Program-made: the position numbers and the translations under genes
The notes under the pieces: model-generated
Seen by the model: the letters and a program-made list of their open reading frames with translations, nothing else
Database searches by the model: none
Told to the model about the DNA's origin: nothing
Shown here: positions 1-7,774 of the stretch, piece after piece
Layout of the letters: each line of letters begins with the position of its first letter
Position numbering within the stretch: the stretch's first letter is position 1
DNA from: an uncultured bacterium
GTDB taxonomy: Bacteria > Myxococcota_A > Polyangia > Polyangiales > Houyiibacteriaceae
DNA: 32,581 bases
Direction of reading: 5' to 3'
Assembly (NCBI GenBank): GCA_937998345.1
Contig: CALLDH010000275.1
Coordinates: 1 to 32,581, forward strand

Positions 1-143
1 TCGGCCTGGGTTACAGGACCGGTGAGGGCGGTGGCCGGCTGGTGTATGCGCTTGGCGCAGCTCAGGTCTATGTTGCGAATGGCGGCGTCCCCGACGGGAT
101 CGTCGCCGGCGATGAACAGCAGGGCGAGGACAGCGACAGCCAT
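1..143 (-). CDS. Possible N-terminus of an exported protein, cut by window edge
   Basis: Read leftward from the ATG at 143, the frame stays open to the window edge (47 codons). It begins MAVAVLALLFIAG, a hydrophobic stretch that could be a signal peptide, and third codon positions are strongly GC. A competing rightward frame (3-146, ending in TAG) is also open and would be the tail of a glycine-rich protein, so the direction is not settled. No family is recognised. If the leftward reading is right, this gene is divergent from the methyltransferase with only 27 bp between their starts. Confidence 0.35.
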   Translation of the reverse strand, partial: MAVAVLALLFIAGDDPVGDAAIRNIDLSCAKRIHQPATALTGPVTQA

Positions 144-170
144 TAGCCCCCGCGCGTGAGGAGTTGATCC

Positions 171-722
171 ATGGCCCATGTTTGTCCTTGGTGGTTCGTC
201 CGTAGCTTCGACAATCCGATCCGGCGGAGGTTTCACAACCCCGAGCAGATGTTTGGTACGTTTGTGCGTCCCGGGATGCATGTTCTCGATGTTGGGTGCG
301 GGGCGGGTTTCAACACCGAGGGCCTGGCACGGTTAGTCGGTCCGGACGGGCGGGTTGCCGCCGTCGATCTCCAGCCGCGCATGCTGGAGATGACCAAGCA
401 ACGACTCGAGCGCGGTGGCCTCTCGGCGCGCGCTGAGCTCATCCAAGCCAGCACTCACGATCTGGGGCTTGGCACACAGAGGCGATTCGGGTTTGCCGTT
501 GCTTTCTGGATGGTTCACGAGGTCCCTGACCTCGAGCGGCTGTTTGAGCAGTTGCGTAGCGTGCTGGAGGATGGAGCCTCGCTGCTCGTCACGGAGCCCA
601 AGCTCCACGTCAGCAAGCGTTCCTTCGAGGCTAGCGTGGGAGCCGCGATTCACGCGGGATTCCAACTGCGCGACCGGCCCCCAATCGCGCTGAGTCGCTC
701 GGTGCTCTTGGCGCGCTCGTGA
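171..722 (+). CDS. Class I SAM-dependent methyltransferase
   Basis: A 183-residue cytoplasmic protein with a Rossmann-type SAM-binding fold. Motif I is VLDVGCGAGFNT (about residues 38-49), the acidic residue ending strand 2 lies in AAVDLQP (about 63-69), and the later AFWMVHEVPD segment fits the motif IV region. The opening MAHVCPWW...DNPIRRR...HNPE is a recurring start in a group of small UbiE-like methyltransferases with unknown substrates. A GAGGAG ribosome site at 158-163 supports this ATG. The protein has only the core domain and no substrate-specific extension, so the substrate cannot be assigned. The next gene starts 80 bp downstream on the same strand. Confidence 0.85.
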   Translation: MAHVCPWWFVRSFDNPIRRRFHNPEQMFGTFVRPGMHVLDVGCGAGFNTEGLARLVGPDGRVAAVDLQPRMLEMTKQRLERGGLSARAELIQASTHDLGLGTQRRFGFAVAFWMVHEVPDLERLFEQLRSVLEDGASLLVTEPKLHVSKRSFEASVGAAIHAGFQLRDRPPIALSRSVLLARS

Positions 723-802
723 TGCTTGGACCCGGCACAACCGAGGAACTCCGGGCACTACGATCGACATACAGGTCGCAGCGATTCAAGTATGGTGCGG
801 GC

Positions 803-1927
803 ATGCGGATCGCATCCGCCATCCTGGCTTTGGCTCTCGTTTCCTCCACGGCTCGCGCCGAGGACTGGCATGGCTCCGTTGCTGGTGGAGCGGACTTCGC
901 CTTCGTTCCGGAGGCAACTGGCTTCGGGTTCGTCCTCTTCGAGGCGACCGGCAAGGACAAGGTCGGTGAGGGCGACGTTCGGCTCTACTACAACACCGAC
1001 ACCATTCATCTCGAGATCGAACGGATTCCGATGGGCAAGAACTTCGAGTTCTCGGTGGCTCTTCGCGGCGAGATCGCCTTCGCGGGTTTGCTTCATCAGT
1101 ACTATCAGCAGGGGCTTCGTGTCGCGGGCCTCGGTTTCAACGCGAGCTACGTGGTCCTCTTGCCGAAGATCCAGTGGCATGTGGCCGACCATCACACCCT
1201 CGAGCTGCTCACCAACGTCCGGTACTGGTTCTTCGGCGACAAGAATACCGACCCACTCTACACACTCCCCGCCAACACCTTGGTCTTCGAGCCACGGCTC
1301 GGTTACATCTTCTGGAAAATCGATTCGCCCGGTGAGGAGTATCGCGCATCCAAGCTCTTTCCGCGGATCCAAGGCGTGGCCGTCGGCGCATCGGTCGGAG
1401 TCGACGTGCGTTCTGAGGTGCGTGCGTGGGGATTCGTCGGTGATGGGCGAAACGATCCGCGCAAAGCGATCTGGACGCTGAACCAATGGTTGCGCTCGGG
1501 GTGGCAGACCGGAGATCGCTTTCGGCTAGAGCTACAAGAGACGTTCAACTGGGGCTGGTTCCAGGACGACATTACCCGCATGCGTGTCGGCGGCATGAAT
1601 CCCTACGTCCTGGTGATCCCGGGTCTCCCCTGGTCCGCCAACATTTCCGAACGCTTGGCGATCGCGCAGCTCAGCGGACACATCAGGCCCAAGAAGAACA
1701 AGCCACAAGAGCTCGGGCTGCTCGTTTCAGGTGGCGCCATCAACGACCCGCGCCGCCAGGGTCTCCTAGACGACTACGGCGGGCTCGGAGGGCTCGCCCT
1801 GTTTACAGATCTTCGATGGGGCCGCTGGCAGGTTTACGCACGCTTGGGTTGGGCGTTTCCAAGCAACTGGTTGCTCGACAACCCGCATTTCTCGGGGTTC
1901 GTCGGCCTTGGCGTCGACGCGTTTTGA
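803..1927 (+). CDS. Exported outer-membrane barrel-like protein, unknown function
   Basis: A 374-residue protein. The start at 803 is chosen because MRIASAILALALVSSTARA followed by ED is a standard signal peptide with an A-R-A cleavage site; the open frame reaches back to 719 but the extra 28 codons have no export signal and overlap the preceding gene. The mature protein alternates polar and aromatic residues in many short strands, contains GYIFWKID and DLRWGRWQVYARLGWAF segments, and ends in phenylalanine (FVGLGVDAF), as outer-membrane barrels often do. No named family is recognised. It ends 8 bp from the convergent CDF gene. Confidence 0.65.
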   Translation: MRIASAILALALVSSTARAEDWHGSVAGGADFAFVPEATGFGFVLFEATGKDKVGEGDVRLYYNTDTIHLEIERIPMGKNFEFSVALRGEIAFAGLLHQYYQQGLRVAGLGFNASYVVLLPKIQWHVADHHTLELLTNVRYWFFGDKNTDPLYTLPANTLVFEPRLGYIFWKIDSPGEEYRASKLFPRIQGVAVGASVGVDVRSEVRAWGFVGDGRNDPRKAIWTLNQWLRSGWQTGDRFRLELQETFNWGWFQDDITRMRVGGMNPYVLVIPGLPWSANISERLAIAQLSGHIRPKKNKPQELGLLVSGGAINDPRRQGLLDDYGGLGGLALFTDLRWGRWQVYARLGWAFPSNWLLDNPHFSGFVGLGVDAF

Positions 1928-1934
1928 TTCCCGA

Positions 1935-2804
1935 TCAACTCTCTGGCTCGACGTGAATCGTCACGTCCTCGACGGACAACTGAGTGCGGAGCTGCTCCTC
2001 GATTGCGTCGGTAATCGCGTGCGCTTCGGCGGTGCTGAGCCCGGAATCCACGGTGACGACCATATCGATAGCCGTCGAGCTTCCTGTTGAACGCGAACGA
2101 ACGGTCGTCACGCGGTGCACGCCGCGAACCGCCCGCGCGACATCGCGGACGGCTTCTGGTTCTACGGCGATGCTGTCGACCAGGATGGGAATCGCCCGGC
2201 GAAAGAGTCCAAACGCCAAGGCGAGCACGAACCCGGCGACGGCTATCGCGCAAACGGTGTCGAGCCAGGGATAACCGCGGGCCGAAAGCTGCCAGCCCAC
2301 GATCACGACGATGGTCGTCAGGACATCGGCAAACGTATGGCGCGCGTCTGCGCCCAAGATGTCGGAGCGCAGGCGGCGAGCCCAGGCGCCCTCCCAGGAT
2401 GCCAGCGCGACGTTGATGACGAGAACGCCCAACATCAGCGGCAAGGTCCACGGGTCGCCGACGGTCGGTTGGGCATCCCGGCGCAGCGCTCCGAGAGCGA
2501 GCTCGATACCCAGCACGGTCAGGAGCGTGGCGAGCACGAACACGGCCAAGGTTTCGAACTTCCGGTGGCCGTACGGATGGTGGCGGTCGGGGGGCTGCGC
2601 CGAAATCCGGACGACAAACCAAGCCACCGCGTTGTTGGCGACATCACTCAGCGAGTGAAGCGCGTCACCTAGGACCGCGAGCGATCCCGTCGACACACCC
2701 ACGACGAGCTTCAGCGCGAGCACCACCACGTTGGCGAGCCCTTCAATCACGATCACCCGGCGAACTTGTCGGTCGCGCTCAGGATCAAACTTGTCGTGGC
2801 CCAC
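1935..2804 (-). CDS. Cation diffusion facilitator (CDF) family metal exporter
   Basis: A 289-residue inner-membrane protein of the CDF family, which exports divalent metals such as Zn(II), Fe(II), Mn(II) or Co(II) by proton antiport. The six-helix domain carries the metal-site motif GDALHSLSDVANN in helix 2 (about residues 46-58), the cytoplasmic-loop signature HPYGHRKFE (about 76-84), and the second site DARHTFADVLTT in helix 5. The C-terminal roughly 85 residues form the cytoplasmic ferredoxin-like dimerisation domain and end HVEPES. The start is GTG at 2804 with a GGGGTG stretch upstream. The two D-x-x-x-D/H-x-x-x-D type sites are intact. The metal specificity cannot be read with confidence from sequence alone. 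Confidence 0.92.
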   Translation of the reverse strand: MGHDKFDPERDRQVRRVIVIEGLANVVVLALKLVVGVSTGSLAVLGDALHSLSDVANNAVAWFVVRISAQPPDRHHPYGHRKFETLAVFVLATLLTVLGIELALGALRRDAQPTVGDPWTLPLMLGVLVINVALASWEGAWARRLRSDILGADARHTFADVLTTIVVIVGWQLSARGYPWLDTVCAIAVAGFVLALAFGLFRRAIPILVDSIAVEPEAVRDVARAVRGVHRVTTVRSRSTGSSTAIDMVVTVDSGLSTAEAHAITDAIEEQLRTQLSVEDVTIHVEPES

Positions 2805-2898
2805 GGATCACACCCCGCATCTTCGCCCTACTCTAGCGCGAAGCGGCGAGGCATGGGCAATAGAAGACCGAGGAGAACGAACCGCCGTTCGCAGAGCC

Positions 2899-3480
2899 CT
2901 ACTGGAAGGTGACGATCAGCAGCTCGATTTCGACCTCGTCTTCGAGGCTAATCTTGGCAGCGACGCTGTCCGTGCCGATGCCGAACTCGGTTCGGTCGAG
3001 TGTCAGCTTGCCCTTGTAGGTCGTCACATCCACGCCGGCACCGTTCTTACCTTTGGCGACCTTGAACGGAATACTCACCAACTTCGTCTTCCCATGCATG
3101 GTCAGGTTGCCCTTCACCGTGAGCTGACTTCCTTTCGCCTTCACGCCTATCGAAGTGAATCTGATCTTCGGGTATTTGGCTGCGTCGAAGAAGTCCGGGC
3201 TCTTGAGATGGTCGTCCCGCTTTGCGTTCTGCGTATCGATCGAAGCGACGTCGATGCTGGCCTCGACTTTGACGGTCTCGGGCTTGCTTGGATCGCCATC
3301 GATGTCGACGCTGTATTCCCCAAACTCGCCATCCACGTCGAAGATCACCGTGGCCGCCGTGAAGCCCACCTTGCTATGCGTGCGGTCCAGCTTGAGCGCC
3401 GAAAACGCAGCAAAGGCCGTCGAGCTGACCAACACAACCCCGAGCGCCGCTCCGAGCGCATTACGAACCGCATGCTTCAT
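2899..3480 (-). CDS. YceI family periplasmic protein
   Basis: A 193-residue exported protein of the YceI family, lipocalin-like barrels that bind isoprenoid or amphiphilic ligands in the periplasm. The start at 3480 is chosen because it gives a signal peptide (MKHAVRNALGAALGVVLVSS ending TAFA) and has an AAGGGA ribosome site about 8 bp upstream; upstream in-frame codons lack both. Family features are visible: LDRTHSKVGF near the mature N-terminus, KSPDFFDAAKYPKIRF in the middle, the LTMHGKTK strand pair, and the LDRTEFGIG motif near the C-terminus. It is divergent from the small gene at 3606. Confidence 0.92.
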   Translation of the reverse strand: MKHAVRNALGAALGVVLVSSTAFAAFSALKLDRTHSKVGFTAATVIFDVDGEFGEYSVDIDGDPSKPETVKVEASIDVASIDTQNAKRDDHLKSPDFFDAAKYPKIRFTSIGVKAKGSQLTVKGNLTMHGKTKLVSIPFKVAKGKNGAGVDVTTYKGKLTLDRTEFGIGTDSVAAKISLEDEVEIELLIVTFQ

Positions 3481-3587
3481 GAACTTTTCCCTTTCATACA
3501 TGGCCTTCGGTACGCGCCACCCAGCCGGATGTTTCGGTGGCCGCCCGACGTCGCGAAGCCGTTCCGTCGGTAACATCTCTGCTTCGG

Positions 3588-3601
3588 CGCGTATATACGC
3601 G
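3588..3601. promoter_or_regulatory. 14-bp perfect palindrome with TATATA core, candidate operator/-10
   Basis: CGCGTATATACGCG is a perfect 14-bp palindrome ending 4 bp before the ATG at 3606. Its centre could be a -10 element, which would put the transcription start at or within a few bases of the ATG and make the mRNA leaderless; no ribosome site precedes that ATG. No convincing -35 box is seen. The palindrome may also be an operator controlling this gene and the divergent yceI-like gene. Confidence 0.4.
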
Positions 3602-3605
3602 ATCA

Positions 3606-3968
3606 ATGGCCGACTCGGCGACTACAAAAGCCCGCAACTGGGTTCGCATCTCACACCACCCAACGGGGACCCCGCTGGCCGAAGGCCCGGTCGGGTGGAA
3701 CATCATGCCCTTCGAAGGCAACTTCTACATCCGACGCAAGTTCCTCCGGACCGATGGGTTCAAAGTGAATTTCATCCCCGGCCTCTGCGTCTACAAGTTC
3801 CTCTATGTATGGATGGACCTAGTACTCGCGACTGGCGAGCGCGTCCGCAACCTCGGCTGGATGTACTGGCTTCCAAACCCACTCTTCCCCTTCATTTGGT
3901 TCCGAGTGGGCATCCCGCAAAGTCACCCGGAGCTCGAGGTGGAGTATTCGACCGGCCCGCCGTCTTGA
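3606..3968 (+). CDS. Small DUF427-like protein
   Basis: A 120-residue protein starting MADSATTKARNWVRI. The layout resembles DUF427 proteins: a G-x-x-L-A-E-G segment, then EGNFYIRRKFLR, then a central GLCVYKF that may correspond to the family's C-P-W-K-G segment, then a W-x-Y-x-x-P segment (GWMYWLPNP). The match comes from recalled family patterns and is not certain. No signal peptide is evident, and the aromatic-rich C-terminal half may associate with membranes. The frame can be opened upstream at a GTG (3537), but that would run through the palindrome at 3588-3601; the ATG at 3606 is preferred. It has no visible ribosome site. It converges with the TauE fragment 23 bp downstream. Confidence 0.6.
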   Translation: MADSATTKARNWVRISHHPTGTPLAEGPVGWNIMPFEGNFYIRRKFLRTDGFKVNFIPGLCVYKFLYVWMDLVLATGERVRNLGWMYWLPNPLFPFIWFRVGIPQSHPELEVEYSTGPPS

Positions 3969-3990
3969 TTCATGCGCTGTACCAGCCGTA

Positions 3991-4377
3991 CTACCAACCC
4001 AGCAGCGTGCTCAGCATGAAGGCACCCACGGCCATGAAGATCCATGAAATCAGGACCTTCATCTTGTCCGGGTTTACGCGGGCCTGGACCCTCGGGCCGA
4101 GTTGTCCGCCAATGAGCACTCCTGGCACCGTGAACATCGCCACGTTCACCGTTTCCTGGAGCGCCTCGCCACCTCCCTCTTCGATGAAGCCGTAGACGTG
4201 GCCCACCGAGGCGACCAGGACCGTAGTCACGACGACGAAAATCGAGGTTGCCACCGCAACGGGGGACGGCACCTTGCATCGGGCAACCAGATGGTACTCC
4301 TGAAGCTCGGCCAAGCCGACGGAGATCATGCCGAGAAATGCCCCACCCATAGCGGCGGCGGCCTTCAGCTCTCCCAT
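3991..4377 (-). pseudogene. C-terminal half of a TauE/SafE family permease
   Basis: This 128-residue frame matches the second half of a TauE/SafE (sulfite exporter-like) membrane protein: GGAFLGMISVGLAELQ, then VPSPVAVATSIFVVV, then FTVPGVLIGGQLGPRV, and a last helix ending MLSTLLGW. About four membrane helices are present. Family members usually have roughly 250 residues and seven or more helices in two homologous halves, so the first half is missing. Upstream the frame meets a TAG within 11 codons, and the space is occupied by the AhpD-like gene ending at 4395, so the 5' part was lost or replaced. No clear ribosome site precedes the ATG. It could still act as a half-size protein that pairs, but a remnant is more likely. 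Confidence 0.7.
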
Positions 4378-4394
4378 GTGGAGGCGTACGCTGC

Positions 4395-5039
4395 TCAGCC
4401 TGAAATGCTACGGCCTTCGAAACTGCGAGCCTGGCGCCACACTGCGATTGGCGACTTTCGCTGTCGTGCCGCCGCCACTAGCGTGCCCAGCCACGCGCCC
4501 GGCAGGAACATGAAGTTGATGACGAGCTCGTCGACGAGCCTGCTTCCGGGCACGGGGTTGCCGCGTAGGCGATCAGGAAGGGCGTTGAGTGTGTTGGCGA
4601 TCCTGTTGGCCACCGTCATCACGCGGGCAACGTCTTCCACGTCGCGGTGCGTCTGAACCCCCAGTACCTCGATCAGGGCGTCCTGCGATGCGTCCCAAGT
4701 GACGGGAGCGAAATCCGCCACGACGCGGTCCCGGGCGTGCGCGACCGCGAGCCAGGTTCGCCTGTCAAACGCGTGCTCGTCCATGTTCTCGAGCGCGGCG
4801 AGCTCCGCATCCGAAACTCCCGCTTCGCGCGCCATCCGGCTGTGCGCGTGCTCGCACATGCGGCAAGCGTTGACTTGCGCGACCGCGACGACGACTTTTT
4901 CGCGCAAGTCTCGGGCCAGGCGCCCGCCAATCCAGATCGACCACAGGGCCGGCACGCGCGACACGAGCGATTTCAGGCCTTCGAAGAGCTCAGGCAGCGC
5001 GTACGTGCGGGGAACTGGACGGCCGGAACCTTGCGACAT
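4395..5039 (-). CDS. Carboxymuconolactone decarboxylase/AhpD-like family protein
   Basis: A 214-residue all-helical protein of the AhpD-like alkylhydroperoxidase superfamily. The redox/proton-relay motif is intact: C59-x-x-C62-x-x-x-H66 in the segment NACRMCEHAHSRM, preceded by the usual acidic helix REKVVVAVAQV. A second conserved-looking helix follows (NMDEHAFDRRTWLAVAHARD). The start at 5039 is favoured by a GGGAGAG ribosome site about 7 bp upstream and sits 2 bp from the stop of the upstream lipoprotein gene; a longer open frame back to 5234 is a shadow of that gene. The likely role is peroxide or thiol-based redox chemistry in the cytoplasm; the substrate is unknown. It is the last gene of a three-gene leftward operon. 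Confidence 0.85.
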   Translation of the reverse strand: MSQGSGRPVPRTYALPELFEGLKSLVSRVPALWSIWIGGRLARDLREKVVVAVAQVNACRMCEHAHSRMAREAGVSDAELAALENMDEHAFDRRTWLAVAHARDRVVADFAPVTWDASQDALIEVLGVQTHRDVEDVARVMTVANRIANTLNALPDRLRGNPVPGSRLVDELVINFMFLPGAWLGTLVAAARQRKSPIAVWRQARSFEGRSISG

Positions 5040-5041
5040 CG

Positions 5042-5911
5042 CTACTCTCCCGCGGTCCCCAGCAAGCGCTTCACCGTCCCGTGCATCTCGTGAAGACGTT
5101 CGCTCATGTGATCCCTCTGCCTGGTATCGAGTAGATCGTACACGAAAAGAAGAGTCTTGCGACCATCGGCTCGTCGTGCCTCGGCGGAGCGGGTGCCTGG
5201 GCCCCAGTCTTCGCGCTGCTCCCAGGCATTCCACAACAGATCTCGGATGGCTGGCGCACCGGGGTGCTCGCGTAGCCCGTCCGCGATCTCTGCGAGGCGT
5301 TGTTCGTCCGCTCTAAGCCGGTCCGCCGCTTCGTCGGGCATGGCCGCTACATAGACGCGAATCGCTGTCTCTTGCGCGTCACTCAATCGACCCGACCACT
5401 TCTCGATCGCGTCGACGAACTTCTCCTGCCGATTCCGAAGCCGTTCATCCTCGGGCGCGTTGAGCTCGTCGCGTGTCTCTTGAAGACGTTCGTCGAGCTC
5501 GCGCTCGGCATGGTCGATTTGTTCGTCACGCAAGGTCGCCAAGATGGGAGCGGCCTCATCGACGATCCAAAGGACCGCCTTGTCCATGAGAATGTCGACC
5601 TGCCGCTCGATGACGAGCATGTTCTGTTCGTTCAAGCCTTTGGATAGCCCGCGATCGACCGTCGCCACCAGAAGGTCGAGCCGTGGACCCAATACCTCGG
5701 GCGCGCTCGCGATCGCGCGGTCGACTGCCGCTCGCGTGGCGGTCTCCTGAGCCTCGTCGAGATCGAACACCGCGGAGATCTTGTGAGTTGCCCACCGCGC
5801 CCCGATGTTCTGGAGCACGCCTGAGCATCCTGTCGCCAGGATCAGCCAGGCAAGAAGAAAGAAGAACGCCGACCTCCAGCGGCCCTTGGAAACACGATCA
5901 GGGCGACCCAT
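5042..5911 (-). CDS. Probable lipoprotein, DUF6279-like
   Basis: A 289-residue protein with a basic N-terminus (GRPDRVSKGRWR), a hydrophobic stretch and a lipobox ending LATGC-S (cysteine near residue 29), so it should be a membrane-anchored lipoprotein. The rest is highly charged and predicted helical, with few hydrophobic patches. Its architecture, with an early W...F-D-L-x-x-x-Q segment (ISAVFDLDEAQETATRAAV) followed by long helices that bracket acidic and arginine-rich segments, recalls the DUF6279 lipoprotein family, whose function is unknown. The gene overlaps the upstream barrel-like gene by 14 bp and lies 2 bp before the AhpD-like gene, so the three are probably co-transcribed. Confidence 0.75.
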   Translation of the reverse strand: MGRPDRVSKGRWRSAFFFLLAWLILATGCSGVLQNIGARWATHKISAVFDLDEAQETATRAAVDRAIASAPEVLGPRLDLLVATVDRGLSKGLNEQNMLVIERQVDILMDKAVLWIVDEAAPILATLRDEQIDHAERELDERLQETRDELNAPEDERLRNRQEKFVDAIEKWSGRLSDAQETAIRVYVAAMPDEAADRLRADEQRLAEIADGLREHPGAPAIRDLLWNAWEQREDWGPGTRSAEARRADGRKTLLFVYDLLDTRQRDHMSERLHEMHGTVKRLLGTAGE

Positions 5912-6506
5912 ACCCGCCGTCGTCGCCCCACATCAAGCCGATGCCAAGCCCAATCATGGGACCCTTGATCCCAATCCCATCGACGGTAACTGGAATGATC
6001 ACATGGCCAGCACGCGCGTCCAGGCCCACCCAGAACTCTTGGCGAAGCCGCCAATAGAGCAGCGCTCGCAAGTAGGCGCTGAGCTCGAAGTCGTCGCGTG
6101 GACCGACCCGGGCCCAGCCCATGTCCAACATCGCTCCTGCGCCAAACCAACGATCCGTATCGCCGTTGCCCCAGAGCGCGCCCAGGGCTCCGCCGGCCGT
6201 CCGCATCTTCAGCTCCTCATCGGTAACCGAGGTTCGGCTGCCGAATCGAGCAAAGCCTTCGCCCGCGATGTGAAGGCATTTGTCTGTGGGTCGCCACAGG
6301 ACGCCCATCGCGAACCCCATTAGCACCGCATCGGCGTTCGGATAGATCCGAGTGCTCGAAAAGAGGTCGACCATGAGCTCGGGCGCCTCGCTGTCGGCGG
6401 GAGCGTCGGCGGAAGCGATTGGCGCCGAGAGCAGCACCACGACCGCCAGCCCACATTGAAACAATTGGCTCGGCCAAGACTGGAGCGTTCTACCTGGGGC
6501 TCTCAT
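5898..6506 (-). CDS. Exported barrel-like protein, unknown function
   Basis: A 202-residue protein. The start at 6506 (MRAPGRTLQSWPSQLFQCG...) gives a basic N-region, a hydrophobic core and a likely cleavage after IASA; an ATG seven codons upstream is also possible, and neither has a strong ribosome site. The mature part is rich in glycine, aromatics and alternating strands (GAGAMLDMGWARVG, FELSAYLRALLYWRL, MIGLGIGLMWGDDGG), consistent with a small outer-membrane barrel. No named family is recognised. It heads the operon with the lipoprotein and AhpD-like genes and is divergent from the FMN-binding gene. Confidence 0.6.
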   Translation of the reverse strand: MRAPGRTLQSWPSQLFQCGLAVVVLLSAPIASADAPADSEAPELMVDLFSSTRIYPNADAVLMGFAMGVLWRPTDKCLHIAGEGFARFGSRTSVTDEELKMRTAGGALGALWGNGDTDRWFGAGAMLDMGWARVGPRDDFELSAYLRALLYWRLRQEFWVGLDARAGHVIIPVTVDGIGIKGPMIGLGIGLMWGDDGGYGSP

Positions 6507-6560
6507 GCTCGGGAATATGGCACCCATTGGGGTCCGAAGGGGAGGCTCGCCGCCGAAATG

Positions 6561-6573
6561 CGCAAATTTTGCG
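6561..6573. promoter_or_regulatory. Palindrome in divergent promoter region
   Basis: CGCAAA and TTTGCG flank a single T between the divergent starts at 6506 and 6626, in a locally AT-rich patch. The position suits an operator or a promoter region shared by the barrel-like operon and the redox cassette. No regulator gene adjoins it, and no clear -35/-10 pair was assigned. Confidence 0.25.
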
Positions 6574-6625
6574 TGTAATTTCCACTTGCAGCGCTTCGAC
6601 GCTGCCCGTATCGTTGAAAACGAAG

Positions 6626-7186
6626 ATGAAAGGCGTTTTCAATAGAGCTGCCCTTCTGCTTGCCGTCTCGGCGGTCACCTCCGGGTTGGCCGCGAGTGGT
6701 CACGCGCAGGTCTATTACAGCGTCCGTGGCCTCCTCGCTGAGCAGTTTCAGGGCTCGGACTTGGTGGACTTCCAGCGCATCAAGCTCTCTGCCGATCGCC
6801 GTCAGGGAATCGAACGGCAGCTCGGCCAGAAGCTCGAAAGGGCAGAGTACATCTTCTACGTCGCGCGCTCTGCAGATCATGTCGATGGCTACGCGCTATT
6901 CGACCGCGAGATCGGTCAGCACGAGTACATCGACTTCGCCACCTTCTTCGATTGCGATGGCCGGGTGACACGAGTCGAAGTGGTTGCCTACCGCGAGCCG
7001 TATGGCGAAGGGATTCGCTCGAAGCGTTTCCGCAAACAGTTCGTCGGGAAGGAAGCGGCTAGCGGCTTCAAGCCAGGTCACGACATCGACGTGATCTCCG
7101 GCGCGACGCTTTCCGCGCGCGCGATGGCCAAGGCCGTGAAACGCGCGACCTTGCTACTGCACGACACCGTGCTCACGTCGTCCTAG
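6626..7186 (+). CDS. Exported FMN-binding domain protein with flavinylation motif
   Basis: A 186-residue protein with a signal peptide (MKGVFNRAALLLAVSAVTSG through SGHA, cleaved before QVYY). The C-terminal FMN-binding domain carries D155-V-I-S158-G-A-T161, the D-x-x-S-G-A-T motif to which ApbE covalently attaches FMN in NqrC, RnfG and related extracytoplasmic flavoproteins; T161 would be the acceptor. The segments GYALFDREIGQHE and VEVVAYREPYGEGI are typical of stand-alone FMN-binding proteins in electron-transfer loci. The start at 6626 is chosen for the signal peptide and a nearby GAAG; the longer open frame to 6419 is unlikely. No apbE gene is in the window. It is followed after 8 bp by the His-rich membrane gene, so the two probably work together. 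Confidence 0.88.
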   Translation: MKGVFNRAALLLAVSAVTSGLAASGHAQVYYSVRGLLAEQFQGSDLVDFQRIKLSADRRQGIERQLGQKLERAEYIFYVARSADHVDGYALFDREIGQHEYIDFATFFDCDGRVTRVEVVAYREPYGEGIRSKRFRKQFVGKEAASGFKPGHDIDVISGATLSARAMAKAVKRATLLLHDTVLTSS

Positions 7187-7194
7187 CTCGATCC

Positions 7195-7743
7195 ATGCAG
7201 GATTTCACTCGACCGTCCGGCAGGCTGCGCGCCCTACCCTTGGGCGCGCGCGCCGTCTACACGGTGTTCCTCGTGTTCACGCTCGTGGGCTTAGCGCTCA
7301 CGCTCTGGCTCACCCACGACATGGTCGGAATCGACCTGAGCGGAGCCGGCGAATACTACGGAGGCGCATCGGCACCGATCGAAGAGGCAGAGGCGGTCGG
7401 GGGCCCTGCGCTCGTGTTGCCGCCCGACGGCGAGGAGCTCGCGGCGTTCGAGCCCATGCCGCGCCGGAAGCTACTCGAAGTCACCCACTTTCATTTGTTC
7501 TCGATGCCGGTGTACCTGCTGATCCTCAGCCACATGTACATGCTGTCGCGCTCTTCCAAGAAGGCAAAGGCGGCCTGGATCGCCGCCGGGTCGTTCGGAA
7601 CTTTGCTCCACATCTTGGCTCCGTGGCTCGCCGCACACGGCTGCGCGGGGGCGGTCGCGAGCTATGCGGTGTCGGGCGCCCTGATGCTGGTCAGCTACTT
7701 CGTGATGAGTCTCGTTCCCTTGTGGGAAATGTGGCGTCGCTAG
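7195..7743 (+). CDS. Four-helix His-rich membrane protein, partner of the FMN-binding protein
   Basis: A 182-residue integral membrane protein. Helices are estimated at residues 19-40, 100-117, 127-145 and 152-174. Between helices 1 and 2 lies a polar, acidic loop of about 55 residues, probably extracytoplasmic. Histidines H98, H100, H113, H139 and H148 lie in or beside helices 2 and 3 (THFHLFSMPVYLLILSHMY and LLHILAPWLAAHG), which suits bis-His heme b binding or quinone chemistry. No named family is recognised with certainty. Lying 8 bp after a flavinylated exported protein, it is a plausible electron conduit between the membrane and that flavoprotein. The cytochrome role is an inference; no heme-binding motif of the c type (CXXCH) is present. 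Confidence 0.65.
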   Translation: MQDFTRPSGRLRALPLGARAVYTVFLVFTLVGLALTLWLTHDMVGIDLSGAGEYYGGASAPIEEAEAVGGPALVLPPDGEELAAFEPMPRRKLLEVTHFHLFSMPVYLLILSHMYMLSRSSKKAKAAWIAAGSFGTLLHILAPWLAAHGCAGAVASYAVSGALMLVSYFVMSLVPLWEMWRR

Positions 7744-7774
7744 GCGGCCGCGGCGGACGTGCTAAGACCCCTGC

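Noticed and set aside
719-802. Longer N-terminus for the outer-membrane protein at 803
   Set aside because: It overlaps the methyltransferase stop and would bury the signal peptide; the ATG at 803 gives a clean export signal.
758-1486. Long open frame on the minus strand
   Set aside because: It is antisense to the outer-membrane protein gene, with no signal, motif or ribosome site; typical of antisense frames in GC-rich DNA.
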